Virus record (IMG/VR): IMGVR_UViG_3300037131_000051
Location: 1 to 41,545 of that record
Length of the DNA: 41,545 bases
Reading direction: 5' to 3' (one strand)
From: a virus
A program made the translations under genes and the position numbers. This document shows, one piece after another, positions 30,083-37,891 of this stretch. Under the pieces are notes generated by a model that was given only the letters and a program-made list of their open reading frames with translations, did not search any database and was not told the origin of the DNA. Each line of letters begins with the position of its first letter. The stretch's first letter is position 1.

Positions 30083-30547
30083 ATGACGATGACCACGGAA
30101 ATCCGACGCGTAAACTACCGCGACATTCTTGACGCGCCCAACGCGCAGCAGCTGATCGACGAGTACGGTGCGGAGTGCTCCATCCCGCTGATTGGCAAGA
30201 TCGACCAGCAGCCCCAGATCTACGCAGCCCTCGAAGCCGCGGGCATCTTTCACTGCTTTGGCGTGTACGCCGGCGACGAGCTGGTGGGCTTTGCATCCAT
30301 CTTGGCATCAGTCCTCCCCCATTACGGCCAGAAGGTGGCGTCGGTCGAATCTCTGTTTCTGGCATCAGCCTACCGGCCAGGGTGCACCGGGAAAGCTCTG
30401 ATGGCGGCTATCGAGTCGCACGCGCGTTTGCTCGAATGCGTTGCCATCGTGTACACCGCGCCGATCAACAGCGCGCTCGCCATGGTGCTGCTGGCCACCA
30501 AGCCATACGCACTCACTAACGCCGTGTTCTGTAAGAGGCTGGCGTGA
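30083..30547 (+). CDS. GNAT-type acetyltransferase-like protein
   Basis: 154 residues from ATG 30083, five bases after the terminase stop; an earlier in-frame ATG (30056) lies within terL. The N-terminal TTEIRRVNYRDIL strand and helix, FGVYAGDELVGFASIL (beta4), KVASVESLFLASAYRPGCTG (beta4-alpha3 with an acetyl-CoA-type loop, here RPGCTGKAL in place of RxxGxG) and AIVYTAPINSAL fit the GNAT fold. Such genes near terminase are common in podoviruses; the substrate is unknown. GTGA overlap with the next gene. Confidence 0.75.
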   Translation: MTMTTEIRRVNYRDILDAPNAQQLIDEYGAECSIPLIGKIDQQPQIYAALEAAGIFHCFGVYAGDELVGFASILASVLPHYGQKVASVESLFLASAYRPGCTGKALMAAIESHARLLECVAIVYTAPINSALAMVLLATKPYALTNAVFCKRLA

Positions 30548-31014
30548 GCGACCTGGTGATGACGCCAGCGGCGCTGCCGGTAATGGCTCCGATCTCCGCT
30601 GACATGCTCGCAAAGGTGCGTGAGGTCGAAGCGGTGTGGCTGAAGATGCCGCAGGAGAAGATCACGACTGAGCACGTATTCCATGCCGGCCTGTACGCCC
30701 GTACGGTGCGCATCAAGGGCGACCAGTTCATTTCCTCTGTGATGATCAAGCGGCCAACGCTGGTTGTGATCCATGGCAGCGTCCTCGCGCTGGTGAATGA
30801 GGGATGGATACGGCTCGACGGATACAACGTGATTCCGGCTGCAGCTGGCCGAAAGACGATCTTCGCGGCCATTAGCGATACAGAGTTCACCATGCTCTTC
30901 CCGACCACGGCAACCACGGTCGAAGAGGCTGAGCGCGAGTTTACCGACGAGACTGACCTGCTGATGTCCCACCAGGTGGTAAACGCGAACATCGTCACCA
31001 AAACAGGAGAGTAA
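30544..31014 (+). CDS. Cupin-like phage protein, first copy
   Basis: 156 residues from GTG 30544, coupled to the GNAT gene. After a unique N terminus (SDLVMTPAALPVMAPI) the sequence is a single beta-barrel-like domain: HAGLYARTVRIKGDQFISS, RPTLVVIHGSVLALV, then YNVIPAAAGRKTIFAAISD and a helical tail EEAEREFTDETDLL. The strand/Gly pattern fits a double-stranded beta helix seen in small podovirus proteins next to terminase. No metal-binding His cluster of enzymatic cupins is clear. From codon 18 on it is identical to the next gene. Confidence 0.75.
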   Translation: MSDLVMTPAALPVMAPISADMLAKVREVEAVWLKMPQEKITTEHVFHAGLYARTVRIKGDQFISSVMIKRPTLVVIHGSVLALVNEGWIRLDGYNVIPAAAGRKTIFAAISDTEFTMLFPTTATTVEEAEREFTDETDLLMSHQVVNANIVTKTGE

Positions 31015-31488
31015 CACCATGGCCAATATCAAGAAGCTCGTCTCCGCTGACATGCTCGCAAAGGTGCGTGAGGTCGAAGCGGTGTGGCTGAAGATGCCGC
31101 AGGAGAAGATCACGACTGAGCACGTATTCCATGCCGGCCTGTACGCCCGTACGGTGCGCATCAAGGGCGACCAGTTCATTTCCTCTGTGATGATCAAGCG
31201 GCCAACGCTGGTTGTGATCCATGGCAGCGTCCTCGCGCTGGTGAATGAGGGATGGATACGGCTCGACGGATACAACGTGATTCCGGCTGCAGCTGGCCGA
31301 AAGACGATCTTCGCGGCCATTAGCGATACAGAGTTCACCATGCTCTTCCCGACCACGGCAACCACGGTCGAAGAGGCTGAGCGCGAGTTTACCGACGAGA
31401 CTGACCTGCTGATGTCCCACCAGGTGGTAAACGCGAACATCGTCACCAAAACAGGAGAGTAACACCATGGCCAATATCAAGAAGCTCG
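30593..31488 (+). repeat. Perfect 448-bp tandem duplication
   Basis: Bases 30593-31040 and 31041-31488 appear identical over 448 bp. The unit holds the cupin-like domain plus the ribosome site and first seven codons of the following gene. The junction shows only a 2-base (TC) homology. Confidence 0.95.
31019..31462 (+). CDS. Chimeric second copy of cupin-like protein
   Basis: 147 residues. The first eight residues MANIKKLV come from the start of the downstream gene; from SADMLAK on it is identical to residues 18-156 of the upstream protein. The fusion arose because the tandem duplication placed the downstream start in frame with the cupin domain. Ribosome site AGGAGA is eight bases upstream, as for the parent gene. 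If the duplication is real, the phage makes two cupin-like proteins differing only at the N terminus. Confidence 0.8.
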   Translation: MANIKKLVSADMLAKVREVEAVWLKMPQEKITTEHVFHAGLYARTVRIKGDQFISSVMIKRPTLVVIHGSVLALVNEGWIRLDGYNVIPAAAGRKTIFAAISDTEFTMLFPTTATTVEEAEREFTDETDLLMSHQVVNANIVTKTGE

Positions 31489-31727
31489 TCATCTATTCGA
31501 GCGAAGCGGAACTGAACCAGCACGCGGCCAACTACCCGTGCCTGGTGAACTACCACGTACCCACGAAGAGCGGTGTGATCGACGATGGCTGCGGACACTA
31601 TGCCGATGTCACATTCACCTCGGTCAACTCCAAGTCCGACTTAGACAAGCTCCCGACCGGACCCTTCGAGAACATCGTGCTGGTTGGCTTCGAAGTCCCA
31701 ACCGTGCTCACTGCGAGCGAGGAGTAG
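31467..31727 (+). CDS. Hypothetical small protein
   Basis: 86 residues. Starts MANIKKLVIYSSEAELNQHA and continues with an alpha/beta pattern (PCLVNYHVPTKSGVIDDGCG, then DVTFTSVNSKSDLDKL and FENIVLVGFEVPTV). The original owner of the ribosome site and N-terminal codons duplicated in front of it. AGGAGA eight bases upstream. It lies between the cupin-like genes and a membrane-like Gly-rich gene in the packaging/head operon; function unknown. Confidence 0.65.
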   Translation: MANIKKLVIYSSEAELNQHAANYPCLVNYHVPTKSGVIDDGCGHYADVTFTSVNSKSDLDKLPTGPFENIVLVGFEVPTVLTASEE

Positions 31728-31729
31728 CC

Positions 31730-32074
31730 ATGTCAGGCGCAGCCCTTTTAATAGCCGGAATCTCGGCTGGCGTCGGCGCCCTCGGCGTTGGCGTCAGCGC
31801 GATTGACGGTGCCAAGTCCGCCGACGCTGAGAAAAAAGCCCTCGCGCAGCAGACGACGGCGACGCAGACGGCCGAGGCCAACGCTCTCTCCACCCAGCGC
31901 GCGAACCAGACGGCGACCAACGCGGCAAATCAACAGACCCCCAACATCGCCGCCATCATGAACCAGGCGGCGCAGATCTCCAAGGTCGGTGCAGGTTCCA
32001 CCATGCTGACTGGCACCGGTGGCGTGGGCAACGGCAGCTTGAGCCTGGGCAAGTCCAGCCTGTTGGGAAGCTAG
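31730..32074 (+). CDS. Small Gly/Ala-rich protein with hydrophobic N terminus
   Basis: 114 residues from ATG 31730; GAGGAG is five bases upstream. Hydrophobic N-terminal helix (ALLIAGISAGVGALGVGVSA), then a Gln/Thr/Ala-rich low-complexity helix (QQTTATQTAEANALSTQRAN) and a Gly/Ser tail. This composition is frequent in small podovirus head-gate or core-adjacent proteins lying just before the portal gene. No firm family. Confidence 0.65.
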   Translation: MSGAALLIAGISAGVGALGVGVSAIDGAKSADAEKKALAQQTTATQTAEANALSTQRANQTATNAANQQTPNIAAIMNQAAQISKVGAGSTMLTGTGGVGNGSLSLGKSSLLGS

Positions 32075-32179
32075 ATGAAACTCTTTACCGAGACCGACAA
32101 GGACTCAATCATGGTTCACGGCACGTTCGGGTGCAATCAATACGAAGACGTGCCAGAGACTGACAAGGACTCCATCTGA
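32075..32179 (+). CDS. 34-residue mini-protein
   Basis: Begins directly after the upstream TAG and overlaps the portal start (TGATG). Sequence opens MKLFTETDKDSIMVHGTFGC and ends with PETDKDSI, so TDKDSI occurs twice. Flush spacing to both neighbours argues for real translation or for translational coupling of the portal gene. Function unknown. Confidence 0.45.
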   Translation: MKLFTETDKDSIMVHGTFGCNQYEDVPETDKDSI

Positions 32180-33876
32180 TGGCAGACGACAACGAGAAAC
32201 GCCAGCTGGCGCTCACCCGCTGGGGCCAGCTGAAGACGGAGCGGTCCTCCTGGTGGAGTCATTGGCAGGAGATCACCACCTACATTCTGCCGCGCTCCGG
32301 ACGCTATTTCCGTCAGGACCGCGACAAAGGCGATCGCAGGAACCAGAACATTTACGACAACACCGGGATACGAGCGCTTCGTACGCTGGGCGCCGGCTTG
32401 ATGGGTGGCGCGACATCGCCGGCGAGGCCGTGGTTTAAGCTGGGCACGGCTGATCCTGATATGAACTCGTACCAGCCGGTCAAGCTGTGGCTGGATGACG
32501 TGGCCAACCGCATGCTCATGGTGTTTGCCAAGAGCAATACCTACCGGGCTCTGCACCAGATGTACGAGGAACTCGGCGCGTTCGGAACCGCCGCGTCTGT
32601 CATCCTGCCCGACTTCAAGAACGTGATCCATCACTACCCGCTCACCATCGGCGAGTATGCGATCGCGAGCGATGCTCAAGGCATCGTTTGCACCCTTTAT
32701 CGCGAATTCGAAATGCCGGTGTCCAGCATGGTCAAGGAGTTCGGCTACGACAAGTGCTCGCGCACCGTGCAGAACCTCTACGACAAGGGCAACGGCCTCG
32801 ATGCCTGGATCCCATTGATTCACGCCATTGAGCCGCGCGCCGATCGCGACCCAAGCAAGGCGAATAGCCAGAACATGGCATGGAGCAGCATCTACTTCGA
32901 GCTGAACGGCGACTCCAGGACGCTGCTACGCGAGTCCGGCTTCAAGCAGTTTCCCGCGGTATGTCCGCGCTGGGCTGTAGCCGGCGGCGATATCTACGGC
33001 AACAGCCCGGGCATGGAAGCGCTGGGGGATATCAAGCAGCTGCAACACGAGCAGCTGCGCAAGGCGAACGCGATCGACTACCAGACCAACCCACCGCTCG
33101 ACGTTCCGACCAACATGAAGAACCAGGACGTCAACCGCTTTCCCGGCGGCGTGACCTATCGGGATCCGACGGCCGGCGGAGCGATCAAGTCTCTGTTCGA
33201 TGTCAACTTGAACCTGCAGTATCTGCTGCAGGACATTCAGGACGTGAGACAACGGATCAACGGCTCATTCTTCGCCGATTTGTTCCTGTTGTTGAGCAAC
33301 AACACCAATACGCAGATGACCGCGACGGAAGTGGCCGAGTTGCATGAGGAAAAGATGCTCATGATCGGCCCTGTGCTGGAGCGCATCAGCAACGAGCTTC
33401 TCTTTCCCCTGGTGCAGACCACGTTTACGCACATGCAAGAGGCGGGAATCGTCCCGCCTGCCCCACCGGAAATGCAGGGACAACAGCTCAACATCGAATT
33501 GATCGGCATACTGGCACAGGCTCAACGAGCTATCGGCACCAATTCCGTGGATCGCTTCGTCACTTCCATGGGCACGGTGGCGCAGATGAAGCCGGAAGTG
33601 CTCGACAACTTTGACCCCGATGCCTGGGTAGAGAGTTACAGCGAGATGCTGGGCGTCGATCCGAAGCTCATCGTGGGTTCGCAGCAGGTTGCAGCCGTTC
33701 GCCAGGCGCGCGCCAAGGCCCAGGCGGCGCAAGCGCAGGCAGAGGCGATGCAGCAGCAGAGCCAGACGGCCAAGAACTTTGGCCAGACGCCCACACAGGG
33801 CGGTGCGAGCAACATGGGGCAGGACATGCTCAACCAATTCAGCGGCTACGGTTCGCAAAGCGGGGGCGGAAACTAG
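32179..33876 (+). CDS. Portal (head-tail connector), T7 gp8-like
   Basis: 565 residues. The start LTRWGQLKTERSSWWSHWQE, the YILPRSGRYF segment and the NTGIRALRTLGAGLMGGATS motif are characteristic of the T7-type head-tail connector family, as are PWFKL and ALHQMYEELGAFGTAA. The C-terminal part includes QQRINGSFFADLFL-type and MTATEVAELHEEKMLMIGPV segments (stem/crown) and a Gln-rich tail. It forms the dodecameric DNA gate at one capsid vertex, working with the terminase upstream and tail tubular protein A downstream. Confidence 0.93.
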   Translation: MADDNEKRQLALTRWGQLKTERSSWWSHWQEITTYILPRSGRYFRQDRDKGDRRNQNIYDNTGIRALRTLGAGLMGGATSPARPWFKLGTADPDMNSYQPVKLWLDDVANRMLMVFAKSNTYRALHQMYEELGAFGTAASVILPDFKNVIHHYPLTIGEYAIASDAQGIVCTLYREFEMPVSSMVKEFGYDKCSRTVQNLYDKGNGLDAWIPLIHAIEPRADRDPSKANSQNMAWSSIYFELNGDSRTLLRESGFKQFPAVCPRWAVAGGDIYGNSPGMEALGDIKQLQHEQLRKANAIDYQTNPPLDVPTNMKNQDVNRFPGGVTYRDPTAGGAIKSLFDVNLNLQYLLQDIQDVRQRINGSFFADLFLLLSNNTNTQMTATEVAELHEEKMLMIGPVLERISNELLFPLVQTTFTHMQEAGIVPPAPPEMQGQQLNIELIGILAQAQRAIGTNSVDRFVTSMGTVAQMKPEVLDNFDPDAWVESYSEMLGVDPKLIVGSQQVAAVRQARAKAQAAQAQAEAMQQQSQTAKNFGQTPTQGGASNMGQDMLNQFSGYGSQSGGGN

Positions 33877-33884
33877 GAGAAACG

Positions 33885-34202
33885 ATGGGCTTAGTCAACA
33901 TGAAGATGAGTAAGGAGGAGGCGAAGGAGCAGTGTTCGCCTTCGTCCTCGGATGATCAACCGCGGTACCCGTACGGGCTTTCGATCAATCTGGACGACGA
34001 CGCCATGGGAAAGCTTGGGATCGGTGACGGCGTGAACGTGGGCGACGAGGTGACAATCACGGCCAAAGCTACGGTCACCAGCAAGAGCGGTTACCAGACT
34101 ATGGTTGGCGATGCCGAGAGCAGCATCGGCCTCCAGATCACCGACATGGAAGTGAGCGGCCGCGGCGACAAGAAGACCAAAACCCTCTACGACAAGAAGT
34201 AA
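33885..34202 (+). CDS. Small capsid-associated protein (capsid-staple-like)
   Basis: 105 residues. The GLVNMKMSKEEAKEQ opening, then YPYGLSINLDDDAMGKLGIG and a VNVGDEVTITAKATVTS beta segment followed by a helix-free tail, match a class of short phage proteins that NCBI names capsid staple protein. It likely binds the capsid lattice. Position between portal and scaffold is consistent. Name given with caution; the AGGAGA site is eight bases upstream. Confidence 0.6.
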   Translation: MGLVNMKMSKEEAKEQCSPSSSDDQPRYPYGLSINLDDDAMGKLGIGDGVNVGDEVTITAKATVTSKSGYQTMVGDAESSIGLQITDMEVSGRGDKKTKTLYDKK

Positions 34203-34205
34203 ACC

Positions 34206-34556
34206 ATGGACGAGCCCAACTACGACCCAACCGATCTCGCTGGCCAGGAAGACCACCGGAAGAAGGAAGCAAACCGGCGTCGCCTGGCGACAGAGACAGA
34301 GCTTGGAGACCTCAAGTGGCAGATGAGTTCCAGGCGCGGACGCCGGATCATCTGCCGCCTGCTCGATGAATCAGGCATACACCGATCGACATTCGACAAG
34401 GACACCCACCAGACGGCCTTTAATGAGGGCTGGAGGAACTTTGGGAATTCGCTTCTCGTGAAGTTGGACGCTGCATGCCCCGACCTTTACTTGACCATGC
34501 TGAAGGAGTTTTACGATGGCAGAACCAACGGTGACGGAAACGGCAGCAGCAGCTGA
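34206..34556 (+). CDS. Bbp19-like phage protein
   Basis: 116 residues. The block DLKWQMSSRRGRRIICRLLD, ESGIHRSTFDKDTHQTAFNE, EGWRNFGNSLLVKLDAACPD and YLTMLKEF matches the Bbp19 family, named from Bordetella phage BPP-1, where it also lies in the head gene cluster. Role unknown; perhaps head assembly. Its 3' end overlaps the scaffold start by 41 bases, and AAGGAG for that gene is inside it. Confidence 0.75.
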   Translation: MDEPNYDPTDLAGQEDHRKKEANRRRLATETELGDLKWQMSSRRGRRIICRLLDESGIHRSTFDKDTHQTAFNEGWRNFGNSLLVKLDAACPDLYLTMLKEFYDGRTNGDGNGSSS

Positions 34557-35190
34557 CGCAACCTCAACGGCCGCAGTCCCTGCAACGCTTTTAGGCGCAG
34601 ACGCGACTCAGACCCCCAACACTCCAGCGACTCCCGCGGCCACGGCCGTGGTGGTAGCTGAGACGCCAGCTACGCCTGAGGTCACTCCTGAGACGCCAGC
34701 TGCGGCACCCGAAGTGAAGCCTGTCCCAGGCGCACCCGAGAAGTATGTGTTCACAGCTCCGGAAGGTACGGAGTACGACGCGTCCATTCTCACTGCGTTC
34801 GAAGCCGGCGCACGGGATGCCAACCTGAGCCAGGAAGCTGCGCAAAAGCTGCTCGAAACCATGTCTCCGCAGATTGCGGCACGGCAGGCCGAGCAGGTTG
34901 CTTCGGTTCGACAGGGCTGGTTTGACGCGTCGAAGGCCGATAAAGAGTTCGGTGGCGCCGCGCTGGAGCAGAACCTGGGGATCGCAAAGAAGGCTCTCGA
35001 TAACTTCGGGTCGCCCGAGCTTCATCAGCTGCTGACTTCGACGGGACTGGGCAATCATCCGGAGATTATCCGGTTCATGTTCAAGGCTGGGAAGTCGATC
35101 AGCCAGGACAACATGGTCATTGGCTCCGCCCCAACGCGGGGCAGAACCAGCGCGGCCAGTGTTCTGTACGACAAGACTACGACCGCGTAG
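34516..35190 (+). CDS. Capsid scaffolding protein
   Basis: 224 residues, acidic. The first about 80 residues are Thr/Ala/Pro low-complexity (AATPATPAVTPETP-like), followed by a helical region (FEAGARDANLSQEAAQKLLE, IAARQAEQVASVRQGWFDAS) and a C-terminal HPEIIRFMFKAGKSIS block typical of podovirus scaffolds that contact the coat protein. It lies immediately before the major capsid gene. AAGGAG is seven bases upstream of ATG 34516. Confidence 0.8.
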   Translation: MAEPTVTETAAAADATSTAAVPATLLGADATQTPNTPATPAATAVVVAETPATPEVTPETPAAAPEVKPVPGAPEKYVFTAPEGTEYDASILTAFEAGARDANLSQEAAQKLLETMSPQIAARQAEQVASVRQGWFDASKADKEFGGAALEQNLGIAKKALDNFGSPELHQLLTSTGLGNHPEIIRFMFKAGKSISQDNMVIGSAPTRGRTSAASVLYDKTTTA

Positions 35191-35214
35191 TACTTCATCA
35201 CCCCGTTTTTAACG

Positions 35215-35235
35215 AGCCGCCTGCGGGCGGCTTTT
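35215..35235 (+). terminator. Terminator hairpin between scaffold and capsid genes
   Basis: AGCCGCC (35215-35221), tetraloop TGCG, GGCGGCT (35226-35232), then TTTG. It may lower read-through between scaffold and capsid, or protect the 3' end of a scaffold-containing transcript. Confidence 0.75.
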
Positions 35236-35267
35236 GTTCGCCCAAAAATCCACACCAGGAGTAGCTC

Positions 35268-36332
35268 ATGTCAGTTCTTCCCGCAAATGGGGGGCACGTC
35301 ACCCTCATCGATATCGCCAAATCTTTCGGACCAGACGGCAAAGTTGCCGTAGTTGCCGAGCTGCTGAACCAGTCCAACGAACTGATTCAGTACATGAACT
35401 TCATCGAAGGCAACCTGCCGACCGGCCACAAGGCATCCGTCCGCATCGGTCTTCCCACCGTGTCGTTCCGCGAGTTCTACAAAGGCGTCCAGGTTTCGAA
35501 GTCTGGACGCGCCACCATCGAGGACGTTTGCGCGATGCTCGAAGGTCGCAACGAAATCGACGTTGACCTGGCGAACCTGAACGGGAACTCGGCGGCTTTC
35601 CGCTTGAGTGAAGGTCTGGCATTCGTCGAAGCGATGAACGAGAGCTTTGCTCAGTCCATCATCTACGGCGACACCAGCACCACCAAGGACGGCGTTCTGG
35701 GCCTGACTCCGCGCTACAACAGCAAATCCGCAACCAGCGGCCAGAACATCATCGACGCCGGTGGCACGGGCGCAGGCAACACCTCGATCTGGCTGGTGGT
35801 TTGGGGCGAGAACACCGTCACCGGTATCTACCCCAAGGGCTCGCAGGCCGGGTTGATCCAGCAGGATCTGGGCGAGATCGACGCGTTCGATTCGAGCAAC
35901 AACCGCTTCCGTGCGTATGCGGAGCGTTGGCAGTGGAAGTACGGCCTGCACGTGAAGGATTGGCGCTATGCCGTGCGTGTCGCGAACGTCAACATCAGCG
36001 ACATGACCAGCCAGGCCAACACCCAGGCCATCACCGCTTCGACCTGGATCAACAAGCTGATGATCAAGGCGCTGGCGCGCATCCCGTCCATGGGCATGGG
36101 CGTTCCGACCTTCCTGGCCAGCCGCACGGTCAAGGAAATGTTGAGCGTCGCCGCTCTCGACAAATCGCAGAACGCTCTGTCGTTCACCGAGGCTATCAAC
36201 CAGTACGGCAAGGTCGCGGCCGGCTCCGTGGCAGGCCAGGGCACGGGCATTCAGGGTGGTCAGCTGATGTTCCAGGGCGTCCCGGTGCTGACGGTTGACC
36301 AGCTGCTCGCCACCGAAACCCAGGTCAGCTAG
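35268..36332 (+). CDS. Major capsid protein (BPP-1/GP7-like)
   Basis: 354 residues. LIDIAKSFGPDGKVAVVAEL, NELIQYMNFIEGNLPTGHKA and the VRIGLPTVSFREFYKGV segment followed by KSGRATIEDVC match the GP7/Bbp17-type HK97-fold capsid protein family. A helical spine and A domain follow (YAVRVANVNISDM, WINKLMIKALARIPSM). The C terminus QGVPVLTVDQLLATE closes the fold. AGGAG lies eight bases upstream. It follows the scaffold and precedes the cement gene, as in BPP-1. Confidence 0.93.
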   Translation: MSVLPANGGHVTLIDIAKSFGPDGKVAVVAELLNQSNELIQYMNFIEGNLPTGHKASVRIGLPTVSFREFYKGVQVSKSGRATIEDVCAMLEGRNEIDVDLANLNGNSAAFRLSEGLAFVEAMNESFAQSIIYGDTSTTKDGVLGLTPRYNSKSATSGQNIIDAGGTGAGNTSIWLVVWGENTVTGIYPKGSQAGLIQQDLGEIDAFDSSNNRFRAYAERWQWKYGLHVKDWRYAVRVANVNISDMTSQANTQAITASTWINKLMIKALARIPSMGMGVPTFLASRTVKEMLSVAALDKSQNALSFTEAINQYGKVAAGSVAGQGTGIQGGQLMFQGVPVLTVDQLLATETQVS

Positions 36333-36421
36333 GGACTCACCTCCTGCAGGAACTCAAAACAGTTCAACACCTCTAACGGCCAGGGGGACACGCAACCTCT
36401 CCCTGGCGGAGATACAAAGAA

Positions 36422-36874
36422 ATGGGAATGCTCGACTCTGAACTCGTACTCTCCAGCGCGCAGGCACCGACCGCCGTTGGCGACACCCCTTCGACCAATG
36501 TCTATGACAGCGGCTCGGCCTACAGCAACGCACAGAACTGCGACGAATCGATGGTCGGCGAGAACGTCTACGCCAACGTGATTTGCAACACCGTCCCGAC
36601 CTCGGGTGGTGCTGCAACCATTCAGGCCGTCCTGCAGGACTCTCCGGACAACGCCACCTGGACGGATCGCCTGATTGGGCCGTCCTTTGGATACGCCGCT
36701 GTGACCAAGGGACTGGCTCTGCTGCAGACCCCGAGCCCGATGTTCACCCAGCGCTACCAGCGAATCGTGTACCGCATTGGAACCGCGGTGCTGACCGCCG
36801 GCGCGTTCGACGCGTACTTCAGCAACACGATCCCGCGCAACATTCAGCGCCCAACCGGATTCACGGTCAGCTAG
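36422..36874 (+). CDS. Capsid cement protein, Bbp16-like
   Basis: 150 residues. MGMLDSELVLSSAQAPTAVG, a TIQAVLQDSPDNATWTD strand-turn, RYQRIVYRIGTAVLTAGAFD and the C-terminal YFSNTIPRNIQRP match the Bbp16 family: beta-rich cement proteins bound to the capsid exterior as in phage BPP-1. Situated after the major capsid gene. GGAGA nine bases upstream. About 90 bases before it hold no gene. Confidence 0.85.
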   Translation: MGMLDSELVLSSAQAPTAVGDTPSTNVYDSGSAYSNAQNCDESMVGENVYANVICNTVPTSGGAATIQAVLQDSPDNATWTDRLIGPSFGYAAVTKGLALLQTPSPMFTQRYQRIVYRIGTAVLTAGAFDAYFSNTIPRNIQRPTGFTVS

Positions 36875-36883
36875 GAGTAAGCG

Positions 36884-37048
36884 ATGCTGGTGCGTGCAAC
36901 CTGTACTCACTTCAACAAAACGTATCGCAAAGAGGGCGCCGAGTTTGAATACGACGGCCCTCTTTACGAGCACATCGAACCGGTCGAGGAGCTCGATGAA
37001 GAGCTACCCGTCAAGCCCCGCAAGACGAGGGGTAAATCGGTCGAATAA
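36884..37048 (+). CDS. Small hypothetical head-region protein
   Basis: 54 residues: MLVRATCTHFNKTYRKEGAE, then a DGPLYEHIEPVEELDEELP acidic stretch and a basic tail (KPRKTRGKSVE). AGGAG lies about eight bases before the ATG. Tiny proteins with this N-terminal pattern often follow cement-protein genes in podoviruses. Function unknown. Confidence 0.65.
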   Translation: MLVRATCTHFNKTYRKEGAEFEYDGPLYEHIEPVEELDEELPVKPRKTRGKSVE

Positions 37049-37059
37049 CTAATCTCCTG

Positions 37060-37091
37060 AGGGGCCGGCACGATATCGGCCCCTTCTTTTC
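37060..37091 (+). terminator. Strong terminator after head genes
   Basis: AGGGGCCG (37060-37067) and CGGCCCCT (37077-37084) form an 8-bp stem followed by TCTTTTC. It separates head genes from tail genes. Confidence 0.8.
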
Positions 37092-37103
37092 AAGGAATCA
37101 ATT

Positions 37104-37196
37104 TTGGAAACGGCAATTGGCATAGGGTTCGGGACACTCCTCATGGCTCTCGTGGTGTTCTTCACCTGGTGCATCGTTCACGTCAGGAAGGGTTAA
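37104..37196 (+). CDS. 30-residue single-TM mini-protein
   Basis: TTG start at 37104 with AAGGA about seven bases upstream. METAIG, a hydrophobic helix (IGFGTLLMALVVFFTWCIV) and a basic HVRKG tail. Ends three bases before the tail tubular A start. Short and TTG-initiated, so only moderately supported; the strong ribosome site and the helix argue for it. Confidence 0.45.
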   Translation: METAIGIGFGTLLMALVVFFTWCIVHVRKG

Positions 37197-37198
37197 TA

Positions 37199-37891
37199 AT
37201 GCCGAGCGTCGTCACCATCTGCAATGCCGCGCTGAGCCACATTGGCGATTCAGCCGCCGTCTCGTCAGTGTTTCCCCCTGACGGATCGCCGCAGTCCGGG
37301 TACTGCAATAAGTTCTACCCGCTCGCTCTGAGCGCTCTGCTCGAGATGGCGACATGGAGGTTCGCGACTGTGCGCGCCACGCTGGCCGAAGCCGCGGCGA
37401 ACCCCAGCTCCGCCTGGCAATACGCCTACGCCTACCCCAACCAGGTCATCAAGATCATTTCCATTTTGTGGCCGGATGCGATGGACGACTACAGCGAGAA
37501 CCTCGGACAGGTGAGCCCGTGGGTTCAGTTCCCCAATCCGGAGCCGAACTACAGCAACCCGGCCGCGAACTTCTATGCTCCCCAGCCCTTTGAGGTCGAG
37601 CAGGACGGTGAAGGCAATCCGATCATCCTGACCAACGTCGCCAACGCCGCGGTGCGCTACACCACCATGATCGAAGACCCCAACAAATTCTCTCCGCTGT
37701 TCGTTCTGGCACTCTCGTACATGCTGGCGAGTCTGCTGGCCGGCCCCATCATCAAGGGCGATGCCGGCTCGGAAAAGGGCATGGAGATGCTGAAGGCCTG
37801 CGAGGCGTATCTGGCGCAGGCGAAGTCCTCCGACGCGGATCAACGCAAGATTGAAGTGCGGCAGTCCGTGCCCTGGATGGCTCACCGATAA
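37199..37891 (+). CDS. Tail tubular protein A (T7 gp11-like)
   Basis: 230 residues from ATG 37199 (AGGAAGG upstream; an in-frame ATG at 37169 lies inside the mini-gene). [40 protein letters not shown] and [11 protein letters not shown] are the hallmark of the tail tubular A family, the ring linking portal and nozzle. The C-terminal [17 protein letters not shown] block is also typical. Stop overlaps the next start as TAATG. Confidence 0.92.
   Translation: MPSVVTICNAALSHIGDSAAVSSVFPPDGSPQSGYCNKFYPLALSALLEMATWRFATVRATLAEAAANPSSAWQYAYAYPNQVIKIISILWPDAMDDYSENLGQVSPWVQFPNPEPNYSNPAANFYAPQPFEVEQDGEGNPIILTNVANAAVRYTTMIEDPNKFSPLFVLALSYMLASLLAGPIIKGDAGSEKGMEMLKACEAYLAQAKSSDADQRKIEVRQSVPWMAHR

Noticed and set aside
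30370-31449. Long minus-strand frame across the duplicated region
   Set aside because: It is the shadow of the duplicated cupin-like genes; its internal repeats come from the duplication.
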